Source: Kutzneria viridogrisea
GTDB taxonomy: Bacteria > Actinomycetota > Actinomycetes > Mycobacteriales > Pseudonocardiaceae
Length of the DNA: 64,000 bases
NCBI GenBank assembly: GCA_014138725.1
Contig: JACJID010000002.1
Coordinates: forward strand, 1,440,001 to 1,504,000
Reading direction: 5' to 3'
Positions 43,964 through 54,400 of the stretch are shown piece after piece. The notes under the pieces are model-generated. The model had not been told where the DNA came from. It was given only the letters and a program-made list of their open reading frames with translations, and ran no database searches. A program made the translations under genes and the position numbers. Numbering within the stretch: the first letter of the stretch is position 1; the number at the start of each line of letters is the position of its first letter.

Positions 43964-44043
43964 GCACCCCCGGCACCACTGGTGGCCGGTCCCTGGCCCT
44001 GTGTCGCGCCCGAAACGGCTGACTTCCGGCACAGGACACCAGG
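43918..44043 (+). promoter_or_regulatory. Translation attenuator: Cys-codon leader pairing with the CDO ribosome site
   Basis: CCTGGTGTCCT (43918-43928), just before the leader's Cys codons, is an exact complement of AGGACACCAGG (44033-44043), which runs into the AGGAGG Shine-Dalgarno (44041-44046) of the TTG-started cysteine dioxygenase gene. When Cys-tRNA is scarce, a ribosome paused at codon 21-23 would cover the 43918 arm and free the ribosome site; when Cys is plentiful the arms could pair. A second stem, CCTGTG/CACAGG, also exists in the loop. The direction of the effect, given that CDO consumes cysteine, needs a test. Confidence 0.55.
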
Positions 44044-44053
44044 AGGCGACACC

Positions 44054-44554
44054 TTGACCACGGCCATCCAACTCGACGTCCACCCCGAACTCGACCAACC
44101 CCTGCTGCGCGACCTGATCTTCCCCGAACGTCCACTGTGGACTCCACGACAGCTGCGTGACCTCACCAGGACCGTGGCCAGTGAGCTGACCACCTCCCTG
44201 CTGGGCGTGCTCGACTACACCGAGCCCCAACGCTGGTGGGCGCGGCTCGCGCTGACCGGCGGGGTGGAGCTGTGGCTGCTGTCCTGGCTGCCCGGCCAGG
44301 GCACGCCGCCGCACGACCACGGCGGGGCCGCGGGCTCGTTCACCGTGCTGCGCGGGATTGTCAGCGAGGACTACCGCTACCCCGGCGGCCCGATCCGCTC
44401 CAACCGCCTGCCGGTGGGTCACAGCGTGGCCTTCGGTGGCGGGCGCGCGCACCAGGTGCGCAACCTGGACCAGGCACCTGCGGCCACCGTGCACGCCTAC
44501 TCGCCGCCGCTGCTGCCCACCCGCGAGTACCGCAGCCTGGAGGACGTGCGATGA
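44054..44554 (+). CDS. Cysteine dioxygenase family protein
   Basis: A 166-aa cupin that would oxidise L-cysteine to cysteine sulfinate with Fe(II) and O2. TTG start at 44054, seven bases after the perfect AGGAGG. The iron-binding residues are in the cupin segments LPGQGTPPHDHGGAAGSF (His, His) and GGRAHQVRNLDQ (His). The N-terminal PLWTPRQLRDLTRTVAS and C-terminal HAYSPPLLPTREY fit bacterial CDO families. Its ATGA overlap with the rhodanese indicates an operon, and an upstream Cys leader likely controls it. It may act in cysteine catabolism or detoxification. Confidence 0.87.
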   Translation: MTTAIQLDVHPELDQPLLRDLIFPERPLWTPRQLRDLTRTVASELTTSLLGVLDYTEPQRWWARLALTGGVELWLLSWLPGQGTPPHDHGGAAGSFTVLRGIVSEDYRYPGGPIRSNRLPVGHSVAFGGGRAHQVRNLDQAPAATVHAYSPPLLPTREYRSLEDVR

Positions 44555-44946
44555 GCGGCGTCGAGGAATTTCTCGCCGAGGCAAGGACTTCACTGAACCG
44601 CGTCACTCCGCACGAGGCCGACGAACTGCGCCGCTCCGGCGGACTCGTGATCGACATCAGGCCGCACGCCAACCGCGCCGCCGAGGGCGAGATCCCCGGC
44701 TCCGTGCCCGTGGAGCGGATCCACCTGGAGTGGCGCCTGGATCCGAACGGCGAGCACCGGCTGCCCGGGTTCACCGCACGGAGCCGGGTCGTGGTGGTCT
44801 GCAACGAGGGCTACGCCTCCAGCCTCGCCGCGCGCGACCTCCAGCGCGTGGGCCTGCCGCTGGCCACCGACCTGATCGGCGGCTTCCGCGCCTGGGCCGC
44901 CGCCGGCCTGCCCGTCCACCCCGGCGGCCGCCCCGCGGTGCCCTAA
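44551..44946 (+). CDS. Rhodanese-like sulfurtransferase
   Basis: A 131-aa single-domain rhodanese. The ATG overlaps the dioxygenase stop. The features are VTPHEADELRRSGGLVIDIR (the conserved D-I/V-R), GEIPGSVPVERIHLEW, and the active loop VVVCNEGYASSLAARDL, in which the expected Cys is C88 in VCNEGYAS; then GGFRAWAAAGLP. It should transfer or detoxify sulfur next to cysteine dioxygenation, such as handling sulfane sulfur. Family-A hairpins follow in the 3' region. Confidence 0.9.
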   Translation: MSGVEEFLAEARTSLNRVTPHEADELRRSGGLVIDIRPHANRAAEGEIPGSVPVERIHLEWRLDPNGEHRLPGFTARSRVVVVCNEGYASSLAARDLQRVGLPLATDLIGGFRAWAAAGLPVHPGGRPAVP

Positions 44947-45021
44947 CGGTGCGTCCGGAGCGCCGCCCCATCGCGTCACCAAGGTGCCCTTCGCGAGGTT
45001 GCGAGCCCGCCCCGACCGCCG

Positions 45022-45138
45022 CGAAGGTGGCGTTCACTGCGCTCAACGCAGCGAACGGCACTTTCGCAACACGGCCCGGCAACGTCATGAAGGTGCCCTT
45101 CACGACGCCCAACGCCCTGAACGGCACCTTCATGACAC
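45022..45138. repeat. Two family-A palindromes after the rhodanese
   Basis: Two imperfect inverted repeats of family A: CGAAGGTGGCGTTC... (45022-45070) and TCATGAAGGTGCCCTTC...GGCACCTTCATGA (45088-45138). A fragment AAGGTGCCCTTCGCGA precedes at 44981-44996. They lie at the end of the cysteine operon, just before the 21-bp array, and are likely terminator-type elements. Confidence 0.7.
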
Positions 45139-45192
45139 GACGCGGCGGGCGAGGTCGAGCCCCGGGCGACCGGAACTCGCAGACCAGTGGCC

Positions 45193-45654
45193 GGGACTAG
45201 GCCGCTCGAGACCGGGACTCGCCCGCCGCAGGCCGGGACTCACGCGCCAGTCGCCGGGACCCGCGCGCCCCAGACCGGGACTCACGCGCCAGTCACCGGG
45301 GCTCACACGCCGGTGACCGGGACTCACCCACCCCAGAACGGGACTCGCCAACCTGTCGCCGGGACTCGCCCACCCCAGGCCGGGACTCGCCAACCTGTCG
45401 CCGGGACTCGTCCACCCCAGGCCGGGACTCGTCCACCCCAGGCCGGGACTCGTCCACCCCAGACCGGGACTCGCGCGCCCCAGACCGGGACTCGCCCGTC
45501 AGTCGCCGGGACTCACGCGCCAGTCGCCGGGACCCGCGCGCCCCAGACCGGGACTCGCCCGCCAGTCACCGGGACTCGCAAGCCGGTGACCGGGACTCAC
45601 CCACCCCAGAACGGGACTCGCCAACCTGTCGCCGGGACTCGCCCACCCCAGAAC
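45193..45654. repeat. Tandem array of 22 copies of a 21-bp repeat (family C)
   Basis: Twenty-two contiguous units of 21 bp, each beginning GGGACTCGC or GGGACTCAC followed by variable NACCCCAG or NGCCAGTCGCCG-type ends. Because 21 is a multiple of 3, the array lacks stops on both strands and gives illusory repetitive ORFs. The GGGACTCGCGC core equals family C at 40486. Not a CRISPR: no separate spacers. I see no gene in 44947-45734. Confidence 0.85.
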
Positions 45655-45734
45655 GGGACTCGCCGGGGGTGGGCGGCGCGATGTGGGCACTCGCCCGGTT
45701 GGAACCGGGGCGGCGCCGCTAGCGTCTGCAGATC

Positions 45735-46859
45735 GTGCGTCCCTCCGTGCTGCTGCCCCTTGCCGTGCTGCTCGCCGTGGTGCTGGTCGAGCGCGATCCG
45801 GTCGGCGCGCTGGTCGGGGCCGGTGGGGCCGTGGCGGGCGCGTTGATCGGCTTCGCGGTGCTGCAACTGGGTGTGCTGGCGGGCGGCCTGCTCCTGGGCG
45901 CGCGGGTGTCGCGCGTGGTGGTCGGGGTCGGCGGCCGAGTCCGCGACTGGAAGCTGGGCGCGCGCACGGTCACGCTGCGCCGCCTGCCGGTGATGCTGTC
46001 GGTGACGGTCGGCCCGGGCCGCGCCCCGGTGCGGCCCCGGCTGTGGGCGACCTCGCTGGTGTCGGCGCTGTGTGGGCTGGCCGCCTGCGTGCTGCTGGCG
46101 GTGCTGGGCGACGGCCCGTTCTGGCACGGCGCGGCGCTCGGCGCCACGGCGGCGGTGGGCATGTCCCTGTGGCCCAGGCGGACCGTGTCGATGACCTCGA
46201 CGGGCTGGATCCTGGCCAACTACCTCCGGCTGGCGGGCAGGGAGGCGGCGGAGCTGGACGCGGCCCCGCTGGTGTCCGAGGCCAGCGCGGCGGTGCGGGC
46301 CGGTGACATGGCGGCGGCCGAACAGGTCGCGCGGGAGTTGGGCGAGCGGTACCCGGCTCTGCAGTCGGCGGTCTTCGCCCGGGTGATCATCATGGAGGCG
46401 CGCGGGGAGTACGGCCCGGCCATGCAACTGGTGCTGGGCATGATGCGCGCGGAAGGCGTGGAGCAGCGCGACTTCACGTTGATGATGGCGGGGCTGGCGG
46501 GGCTGGCGGCGGCAGCGGTGGAGGCCGGGCAGCTGGACCGCGAACTGGGCCTGCACACCACGCGGCAGTCGATGGCCGACGCGGAGCAGCTGGGGTACCC
46601 GGCCCACAAGTTGAACGGCACCAAGGCCTTGCTCGCGTTGCTGGAGCAGGACACCGAGTCGGCGATCACCCTGGCCACGAAGGCGGCCTACCTGGGCGAG
46701 GACGTGGTGGGCCGGGCCGATGACCTGGCCACGCTGGCGCGGGCGCACATGGTGGCCGGGGACAACGCCAAGGCGCGCAGCGTGCTCGCGGAGGCGGAGC
46801 GGTTGGCGCCGTGGTGGCCGAGGGTCGTGGGCACCCGGGAGCGCCTGGACGTGTGCTGA
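45735..46859 (+). CDS. Membrane protein with TPR-like C-terminal domain
   Basis: A 374-aa protein of unknown function. Residues ~5-60 and ~105-145 are hydrophobic (membrane pairs MRPSVLLPLAVLLAVVLVER, VLQLGVLAGGLLLGARV, LVSALCGLAACVLLAVLG); the remaining ~200 residues are helical and have TPR-like spacing (AGDMAAAEQVARELGERYP, DTESAITLATKAAYL, ADDLATLARAHMVAGDNAKA). The GTG 45735 start is right after the repeat array, with no strong ribosome site. A scaffold at the membrane is plausible. No recognisable catalytic motif. Confidence 0.75.
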   Translation: MRPSVLLPLAVLLAVVLVERDPVGALVGAGGAVAGALIGFAVLQLGVLAGGLLLGARVSRVVVGVGGRVRDWKLGARTVTLRRLPVMLSVTVGPGRAPVRPRLWATSLVSALCGLAACVLLAVLGDGPFWHGAALGATAAVGMSLWPRRTVSMTSTGWILANYLRLAGREAAELDAAPLVSEASAAVRAGDMAAAEQVARELGERYPALQSAVFARVIIMEARGEYGPAMQLVLGMMRAEGVEQRDFTLMMAGLAGLAAAAVEAGQLDRELGLHTTRQSMADAEQLGYPAHKLNGTKALLALLEQDTESAITLATKAAYLGEDVVGRADDLATLARAHMVAGDNAKARSVLAEAERLAPWWPRVVGTRERLDVC

Positions 46860-46865
46860 CTTGAG

Positions 46866-47048
46866 GCGGGACAGCAAGGCTGCTGGACACGCACCGGCGG
46901 GCAGCCAGGCACCGGCGAACACGGACACGCGCAGACCCGAGACGAGACAGCGAAACGCCCGGACACACACCGGAAGCCAACCAAGCACCAGCAAACACGA
47001 ACGCGCGCTAACCCGAGACGAGCCAACAAAGCGCCCCGACACGCCCCA
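46866..47048. repeat. Degenerate direct repeats (about 74 bp, two to three copies)
   Basis: The 260-bp gap holds imperfect direct repeats, clearest between about 46909-46972 and 46983-47046 (shared words such as ACCCGAGACGAG, GCACCRGCRAACACG, CGGACAC/CGACACGC), with a weaker third copy from 46866. They are rich in GACACGC and AC-rich in general, and code for nothing convincing on either strand. Confidence 0.6.
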
Positions 47049-47066
47049 ACAAACCCCGAACACACG

Positions 47067-47101
47067 CTGACGCCGCGCGGTCTGTGGCCGCGCGGCGTCA
47101 G
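47067..47101 (-). terminator. Terminator for the secreted protein gene
   Basis: CTGACGCCGCGCGG (47067-47080) and CCGCGCGGCGTCAG (47088-47101) form a perfect 14-bp stem with a 7-nt loop, just downstream of the minus-strand secreted-protein gene. Confidence 0.8.
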
Positions 47102-47119
47102 CGAGTCGAGTGGGCGGGA

Positions 47120-47665
47120 TCAGGTGCCGGGGATCGGCGGCAGGCCGCCGGGCGGGGCCGGGATCGGCGGGGTGCCGCCACCGGGGACCGGCAGGTCGAA
47201 CGGCAGGCACTTGGCGGTGTTGATCGCGGTGATGGCCTTGCCCAGCGCGGCCATGGCGGTGGTGATGGCGGCCGGGTCCGGCGGGGTCTTGATCGCGGCG
47301 GCCAGCACGCCGAACAGGCTGGACATGGCGTTCACCACGGCGTTGAGGCAGGCGCTCGGGTCGGCCTTGACCGCCGTGCCGGGCAGCGGGGGCAGGCAGC
47401 CCGCCTTCTGCAGGGCCATGACCTTCATGATGACGTCACCCGTCGCGTCGCGGACCTTGTCCGCGTTCGGTTCGGGCAGCAGCGCGGCCTTGAGCCCGTC
47501 CAGCGAGGTGAGCAGGGCCTTGACCTCGGGCGTGTCCTTGGTGCAGTCCGCCTTGGCGGTCGCTGCCACGGCTGCGGGCGCGGGGGTCGCCGAGGCCGAG
47601 GCGGACAGCCCGGTCGCCGCGAGCACCGCGACTATCGGCACGCAGACCAGCAGTTTCTTGAGCAT
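47120..47665 (-). CDS. Small secreted protein, Pro-rich C-terminus
   Basis: A 181-aa exported protein. GAGAGGA precedes the ATG at 47665. Residues 1-26 form a signal peptide (MLKKLLVCVPIVAVLAATGL, then SASASA). The mature part has four cysteines (CTKDTPE, AGCLPPLP, SACLNAVV, AKCLPFDL) and helical stretches, and ends with a Pro/Gly-rich tail (PVPGGGTPPIPAPPGGLPPIPGT-like). I do not recognise the family; cell-surface or spore-associated roles are possible. It is convergent with the TPR gene. Confidence 0.78.
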   Translation of the reverse strand: MLKKLLVCVPIVAVLAATGLSASASATPAPAAVAATAKADCTKDTPEVKALLTSLDGLKAALLPEPNADKVRDATGDVIMKVMALQKAGCLPPLPGTAVKADPSACLNAVVNAMSSLFGVLAAAIKTPPDPAAITTAMAALGKAITAINTAKCLPFDLPVPGGGTPPIPAPPGGLPPIPGT

Positions 47666-47820
47666 GAATCGTGTCCTCTCGTCAGTGCTACAACCAGGAC
47701 ACTCGTGAGGAGAAGTGAGAAGCCGGGTTGTACGAGAACGCTTCTGTGCTGGGCCCGGACGGATGGTAAGCACGTACGGAACGGCACCGCGCGACGAGAT
47801 CTACGATTCACCTGTTAGAA

Positions 47821-47854
47821 CGCGAGGAGCCCTCGGGAATGAGGGCCCCTCGCG
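47821..47854 (-). terminator. Terminator after glgP
   Basis: CGCGAGG/CCTCGCG outer and GCCCTC/GAGGGC inner stems with one mismatch and a GGGAAT loop, immediately downstream of the minus-strand glgP stop. Confidence 0.8.
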
Positions 47855-47859
47855 CCTGA

Positions 47860-50409
47860 TCAGCCAGCCAGGATCACGCGTCCGAGCTCGGCGGCGGTGG
47901 CCAGGAGCTCGTGCTTGGGCAGCACGCGAACCGTGTAGCCGACCGAGCCGACGTGCGGCAGCGGCACTTCCGCCACATACGAACCGTCACCGTCCACCCG
48001 CATGGATTCGGTGACCACCTCGGACAGTTCACCGGAATCAGCGACACGACCGATCACTGCCTGCACATCGACATCGGCCGGGGTCAACCCGTTCAGGTCC
48101 ACCCGCGCCCGCACGGTCACCGGGTGGCCGACCACCGGGGCCTGTGCCCCGTTGACCGACATGTCGGTGTCCACCACGTGCACCCGGTTCCAGGCGGCGC
48201 GGATCCGCGCGCGGTACACCGCCAGCTCCTTGGCGCCCTGGAAGGAGTTCTCCCGCACCGAACCGGCCGAGCGGCCCGCGGGCGCGTAGTAGTTCTCCAC
48301 GTACTCGCGGACCATGCGGGATGCCTGGAGGTTCGGGCCCATCGAGGCCAGGGTGTGCCGCACCATGGCCATCCAGCGGGTCGGCACCCCGTCCGCGCCC
48401 CGGTCGTAGAACAGCGGGGCCACCTGCTGGTTGAGCAACTCGTACAGGGCGGCGGCCTCCAGGTCGTCCCGGCGGTTGGGGTCGGCGACCCCGTCCGCGG
48501 TCGGGATGGCCCAGCCGTTGCTGCCGTCGTAGAACTCGTCCCACCAACCGTCCCGGATGGACAGGTTCAGGCCGCCGTTGAGCGCGGCCTTCATGCCCGA
48601 GGTGCCGCAGGCCTCCAGCGGGCGCATCGGGTTGTTCAGCCACACGTCGCAGCCCCAGTACAGGTACCGGGCCATGGACATGTCGTAGTCCGGCAGGAAC
48701 ACGATGCGGTGGCGCACGCCCGCGTCGTCGGCGAAGCGCACGATCTGCTGGATCAGCGCCTTGCCGCCGTCGTCGGCCGGGTGCGACTTGCCCGCGACCA
48801 CCAGCTGCACCGGGCGCTCCGGGTGCAGCAGCAGCGCGCGCAGCCGCTCCGGGTCGCGCAGCATCAGCGTGAGCCGCTTGTAGGTGGGCACCCTGCGGGC
48901 GAAGCCCACGGTGAGCACGTCCGGGTCGAACACCGAGTCGGTCCAGCCCAGCTCCAGCGCCGAGGCACCGCGCTGCAACCAGGCCACCCGCACGCGGCGG
49001 CGCACCTCGTCCACCAGCTTGCCGCGCAGCCCGCAGCGCAGCTCCCACAGCAGGGAGTCGGTCACCGGCTCGAAGGTCAGCGGCCCGGTGCCCGTGTCGG
49101 CCTCGCTGCCGCCGAGCAGCTTGCTCATCTCGCCAGCGGCCCAGGTCGGGCCGTGCACCCCGTTGGTGACCGAGCCGATCGGCACCTCGCGTGCGTCGAA
49201 GCCCTGCCACAGCCCGCCGAACATGCCACGACTGACCTCGCCGTGCAGCCGGGACACCCCGTTGGCGCGCTGGGCGAGGCGCAATCCCATGTGCGCCATG
49301 TTGAACAGGCCCGGGTTCTCCTCGGCCCCCAGGGCCAGCACGCGCTGGATCGGCACGCCGGGCAGCAGCTGCTCCCCGCCGAAGTAGTGCTGCACCAGGT
49401 CCACCGGGAACCGGTCGATACCGGCGGGCACGGGGGTGTGCGTGGTGAACACGGTGCCCGCGCGGACCGCCGCCAGCGCCTCGTCGAAGTCCAGGCCGTC
49501 GCCGGTGATCAGCTCGCGGATCCGCTCCAGGCCGAGGAAACCCGCGTGGCCCTCGTTGGTGTGGAACACCCCGGGCTGGGCGGTGCCGGTCAGCTCGCAG
49601 TACACCCGAACCGCGCGCACCCCGCCGATCCCGGCCAGGATCTCCTGCTGGATGCGGTGGTCCTGGTCCCCGCCGTAGAGCCGGTCGGTGACCCCGCGCA
49701 GGTCCGGGTCGTTGTCCTCCACGTTGGAGTCCAGCAGCAGCAGGGGCACCCGGCCGACCTGCGCCTTCCAGATCCGCGCGCGCAGCACCCGCCCGCCGGG
49801 CAGCGCCACGTGCACCAGGATCGGCGCACCACTGGGCTCGGTCAGCAGCTCCAGCGGCAGCCCACGCGGGTCCAGCACCGGGTAGTGCTCCACCTGCCAG
49901 CCGTCCAGGGACAGCGACTGGCGGAAGTAGCCGGAGCGGTAGAGCAGGCCGACACCGATCAGCGGCACGCCCAGGTCGGAGGCGGCCTTGAGGTGGTCAC
50001 CGGCCAGCACGCCCAGGCCGCCGGAGTAGTTCGGCAGGGCCTCGGTGACGCCGAACTCCATGGAGAAGTAGCCGATGGAGGCGGGCAGTCTGGTCTGGTC
50101 GGCGTCCTGCTGGCGGCGCTGGTACCAGCGCGGCTCGGTCAGGTAGCGGTTCAGGTCCTCGGCGACGGCTCTGGTCCTGGTGAGGAAGGACTCGTCGGCG
50201 GCGAGGCGCTCCAGGTGGGCGGCGGGCACGTCGCGCAGCAGGCGCAGCGGGTCGTTGCCGGCCTGCTCCCACGCCTGGGCGTCGACCGCCGCGAACAGCT
50301 CCTGCGTGGGTGGGTGCCAGGTCCAACGCAGGTTCGTGGCGAGCTGGCCGAGGGCGGACAGCGGCTCGGGCAGGCTGGCTCGGACGGTGAAGCGGCGTAG
50401 AGCTCTCAC
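47860..50409 (-). CDS. glgP: Alpha-glucan phosphorylase
   Basis: A 849-aa GT35 enzyme that phosphorolyses glycogen chain ends to glucose-1-phosphate, PLP-dependent. The GTG at 50409 is chosen because the family starts MRALRRFTVRASLPEPL; longer ORF residues are not conserved-looking. Markers: the N-terminal ATNLRWTWHPPTQELFAAVD, IGYFSMEFGVTEALPNYSGG, FHTNEGHAGFLGLERIREL, and the PLP lysine in GTSGMKAALNGGLNLSIRDG with DGWWDE after. It belongs to the archaeal/actinobacterial-type short GlgP subgroup rather than the E. coli type. It is divergent from glgE, so the trehalose-to-glucan operon and the degradation gene share a 183-bp control region. Confidence 0.95.
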   Translation of the reverse strand: MRALRRFTVRASLPEPLSALGQLATNLRWTWHPPTQELFAAVDAQAWEQAGNDPLRLLRDVPAAHLERLAADESFLTRTRAVAEDLNRYLTEPRWYQRRQQDADQTRLPASIGYFSMEFGVTEALPNYSGGLGVLAGDHLKAASDLGVPLIGVGLLYRSGYFRQSLSLDGWQVEHYPVLDPRGLPLELLTEPSGAPILVHVALPGGRVLRARIWKAQVGRVPLLLLDSNVEDNDPDLRGVTDRLYGGDQDHRIQQEILAGIGGVRAVRVYCELTGTAQPGVFHTNEGHAGFLGLERIRELITGDGLDFDEALAAVRAGTVFTTHTPVPAGIDRFPVDLVQHYFGGEQLLPGVPIQRVLALGAEENPGLFNMAHMGLRLAQRANGVSRLHGEVSRGMFGGLWQGFDAREVPIGSVTNGVHGPTWAAGEMSKLLGGSEADTGTGPLTFEPVTDSLLWELRCGLRGKLVDEVRRRVRVAWLQRGASALELGWTDSVFDPDVLTVGFARRVPTYKRLTLMLRDPERLRALLLHPERPVQLVVAGKSHPADDGGKALIQQIVRFADDAGVRHRIVFLPDYDMSMARYLYWGCDVWLNNPMRPLEACGTSGMKAALNGGLNLSIRDGWWDEFYDGSNGWAIPTADGVADPNRRDDLEAAALYELLNQQVAPLFYDRGADGVPTRWMAMVRHTLASMGPNLQASRMVREYVENYYAPAGRSAGSVRENSFQGAKELAVYRARIRAAWNRVHVVDTDMSVNGAQAPVVGHPVTVRARVDLNGLTPADVDVQAVIGRVADSGELSEVVTESMRVDGDGSYVAEVPLPHVGSVGYTVRVLPKHELLATAAELGRVILAG

Positions 50410-50592
50410 GGCCGGTGACACTAGCCGCCGCCCCCGCACCCCCTGCAATGTTGTCAGGGAATTCCGCAAAAGTTTGCAAGGTCACGGTAGTCAACGGAGA
50501 GTCACGAAACAACCGCAACCCGGTGGTTTAGAGCTGGATCGAGCAAGGCACACTATTGAGCGGGTGGCGGCGACCTAGGGGCGTGGGGCGGC

Positions 50593-52563
50593 ATGAGTGG
50601 ACGGTTGGGCATCGACGATGTAACGCCTACTGTGAGTTGCGGGCGTTACCCGAGCAAAGCAGTCGTCGGTGAACACGTCCCGGTGCACGCGACCGTGTGG
50701 CGCGAGGGCCACGACGCCGTCGCCGCGACCGTGTCCTGGAAGGGCCCGTACGACCGGACCGCGCGGCAGACCCGCATGGTGCCGCAGGACGGCGGCCTGG
50801 ACGGGTTCGCGGCCACCCTGGTGCCCGACGCCGAGGGCATGTGGACCTTCCGGGTGGACGCCTGGAGCGACCCGTGGGCCACCTGGCTGCACGCGGTCGA
50901 GGCCAAGCTGGGCGCCGGTCAGGGCGCCGCGGAGCTGGCCAACGACCTGGAGCTGGGCGCGCGTCTGGTGGAGCGGGTCGGCAAGCGGCCGGACCGGCGC
51001 TCCGCGCGTGGGCAGCTGGTGGAGGCCGCGGCGGCGCTGCGCGACACCGGGCGGCCCCTGCCGGAGCGGGTGGCCGCCGCGCTGAGCGAGGACGTGCGGC
51101 GGATCATGCACGAGTTCCCGGTGCGGGAGCTGGTGACCAAGGGCAAGGCGCACAAGGTGTGGGTGGACCGCCCGCGCGCGGCCTACGGTTCCTGGTACGA
51201 GTTCTTCCCGCGGTCCACCGGTGGCTGGGACGAGTCGGGCAAGGCGGTGCACGGCACCTTCGTGACGGCCGCGCGCGAGCTGGACCGGGTCGCGGCGATG
51301 GGCTTCGACGTGGCCTACCTGCCGCCGATCCACCCCATTGGGCGGGTGAACCGCAAGGGCCCCAACAACACCCTGGTCGCCGGGCCGGAGGACACCGGGT
51401 CCCCGTGGGCGATCGGCGCCGCCGAGGGCGGGCACGACGCGATCGCCCCGGAGCTGGGGTCCATGGAGGACTTCAAGGCCTTCGTGGACCGGGCGCAGCA
51501 GCTCAACATCGAGATCGCGTTGGACCTGGCACTACAGTGCGCGCCGGACCACCCGTGGGTGGCCGAGCACCCGGAGTGGTTCACCACCCTGCCCGACGGC
51601 ACGATCGCGTACGCGGAGAACCCGCCCAAGAAGTACCAGGACATCTACCCGCTGAACTTCGACAACGCCCCGCAGTCGCTGTACGCGGAGGTGCTGCGGG
51701 TGGTGCTGTTCTGGGTGGAGCGCGGGGTGCGGATCTTCCGGGTGGACAACCCGCACACCAAGCCGCCGGACTTCTGGCACTGGCTGATCTGGGAGGTCAA
51801 GCGGACCCACCCGGACGTGCTGTTCCTTGCCGAGGCCTTCACCCGGCCCGCGCGCATGTACGGCCTGGCCAAGCTGGGCTTCACCCAGTCCTACACCTAC
51901 TTCACCTGGCGCACCGGCAAGCAGGAACTGATCGACTTCATGGTCGACCACCTGGCGCACGTGGACGAGGCGCGGCCGAACCTGTTCGTGAACACCCCGG
52001 ACATCCTGCACGAATCCCTGCAACACGGCGGGCCCGCGATGTTCTCGGTGCGCGCGGCCCTGGCCGCGACCCTGGCGCCGACCTGGGGCGTGTACTCGGG
52101 TTTCGAGCTGTTCGAGCACGAGGCCGTGCGCGAGGGCAGCGAGGAGTACCTGGACTCGGAGAAGTACCAGCTGCGTCCCCGCGACTGGTCCACCGCGATG
52201 GCGGACGGCCGTTCGCTGGAACCGTGGCTGCGCAAGCTGAACCACGTGCGTCGCGCGCACCCTGCGCTGCAACAGCTGCGGACGCTGTACTTCCACCACG
52301 TGGACAACGACGCGTTGATCGCGTACTCCAAGACCGACCCCGCCTCCGGCGACACCGTGGTATGCGTGGTCAACCTCGATCCGCACAACGCCCAACAGGG
52401 CACGCTGTGGTTGAAGATGCCCGAGTTGGGCATGGACTGGCACGAGCGCTGCGTGGCGCACGACGAGGTCACCGGCGACACCTGGGACTGGGGCCAGGCC
52501 AACTTCGTGCGCCTGGAACCGTGGCGTGCCGTCGCGCACGTCATCAGCATCCTTCGCAAGTAA
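50593..52563 (+). CDS. glgE: Alpha-1,4-glucan:maltose-1-phosphate maltosyltransferase GlgE
   Basis: A 656-aa GH13_3 enzyme that adds maltosyl units from maltose-1-phosphate to a growing alpha-1,4-glucan. Family features: N-terminal domain ([20 protein letters not shown]), [25 protein letters not shown], nucleophile Asp385 in [14 protein letters not shown] and acid Glu414 in [12 protein letters not shown], spaced by 29 as in S. coelicolor GlgE as I recall it. ATG 50593 is the first gene of glgE-treS-mak-glgB. The genes encode the trehalose-to-glucan GlgE pathway in order except trehalose entry. Confidence 0.97.
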   Translation: MSGRLGIDDVTPTVSCGRYPSKAVVGEHVPVHATVWREGHDAVAATVSWKGPYDRTARQTRMVPQDGGLDGFAATLVPDAEGMWTFRVDAWSDPWATWLHAVEAKLGAGQGAAELANDLELGARLVERVGKRPDRRSARGQLVEAAAALRDTGRPLPERVAAALSEDVRRIMHEFPVRELVTKGKAHKVWVDRPRAAYGSWYEFFPRSTGGWDESGKAVHGTFVTAARELDRVAAMGFDVAYLPPIHPIGRVNRKGPNNTLVAGPEDTGSPWAIGAAEGGHDAIAPELGSMEDFKAFVDRAQQLNIEIALDLALQCAPDHPWVAEHPEWFTTLPDGTIAYAENPPKKYQDIYPLNFDNAPQSLYAEVLRVVLFWVERGVRIFRVDNPHTKPPDFWHWLIWEVKRTHPDVLFLAEAFTRPARMYGLAKLGFTQSYTYFTWRTGKQELIDFMVDHLAHVDEARPNLFVNTPDILHESLQHGGPAMFSVRAALAATLAPTWGVYSGFELFEHEAVREGSEEYLDSEKYQLRPRDWSTAMADGRSLEPWLRKLNHVRRAHPALQQLRTLYFHHVDNDALIAYSKTDPASGDTVVCVVNLDPHNAQQGTLWLKMPELGMDWHERCVAHDEVTGDTWDWGQANFVRLEPWRAVAHVISILRK

Positions 52564-52588
52564 GCAGCAATCCGGATAACCAACGGCA

Positions 52589-52606
52589 GCCCTGGGTACC
52601 CAGGGC
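52589..52606. promoter_or_regulatory. Perfect palindrome between glgE and treS
   Basis: GCCCTGGGTACCCAGGGC is an 18-bp perfect palindrome in the only untranslated gap of the operon (52564-52642). It may be a regulator site, RNA processing point, or internal promoter operator for treS-mak-glgB. Confidence 0.4.
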
Positions 52607-52642
52607 CTACTTGCCGACCGATCACGAAGGGTGGTGGCGTGG

Positions 52643-54396
<1,754 letters not shown>

Positions 54397-54400
<4 letters not shown>

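Noticed and set aside
45193-45654. CRISPR array
   Set aside because: Units are contiguous 21-bp repeats without spacers, and no cas genes are present.
45187-45846. Repetitive 219-aa ORF across the 21-bp array
   Set aside because: The repeat length is a multiple of three, so open frames appear on both strands. The core occurs elsewhere as non-coding family C, and the downstream gene begins in another frame at 45735.
50410-50469. N-terminal extension of GlgP by 20 residues
   Set aside because: The family start MRALRRFTV matches GTG 50409; the extra residues lie in the promoter region shared with glgE.
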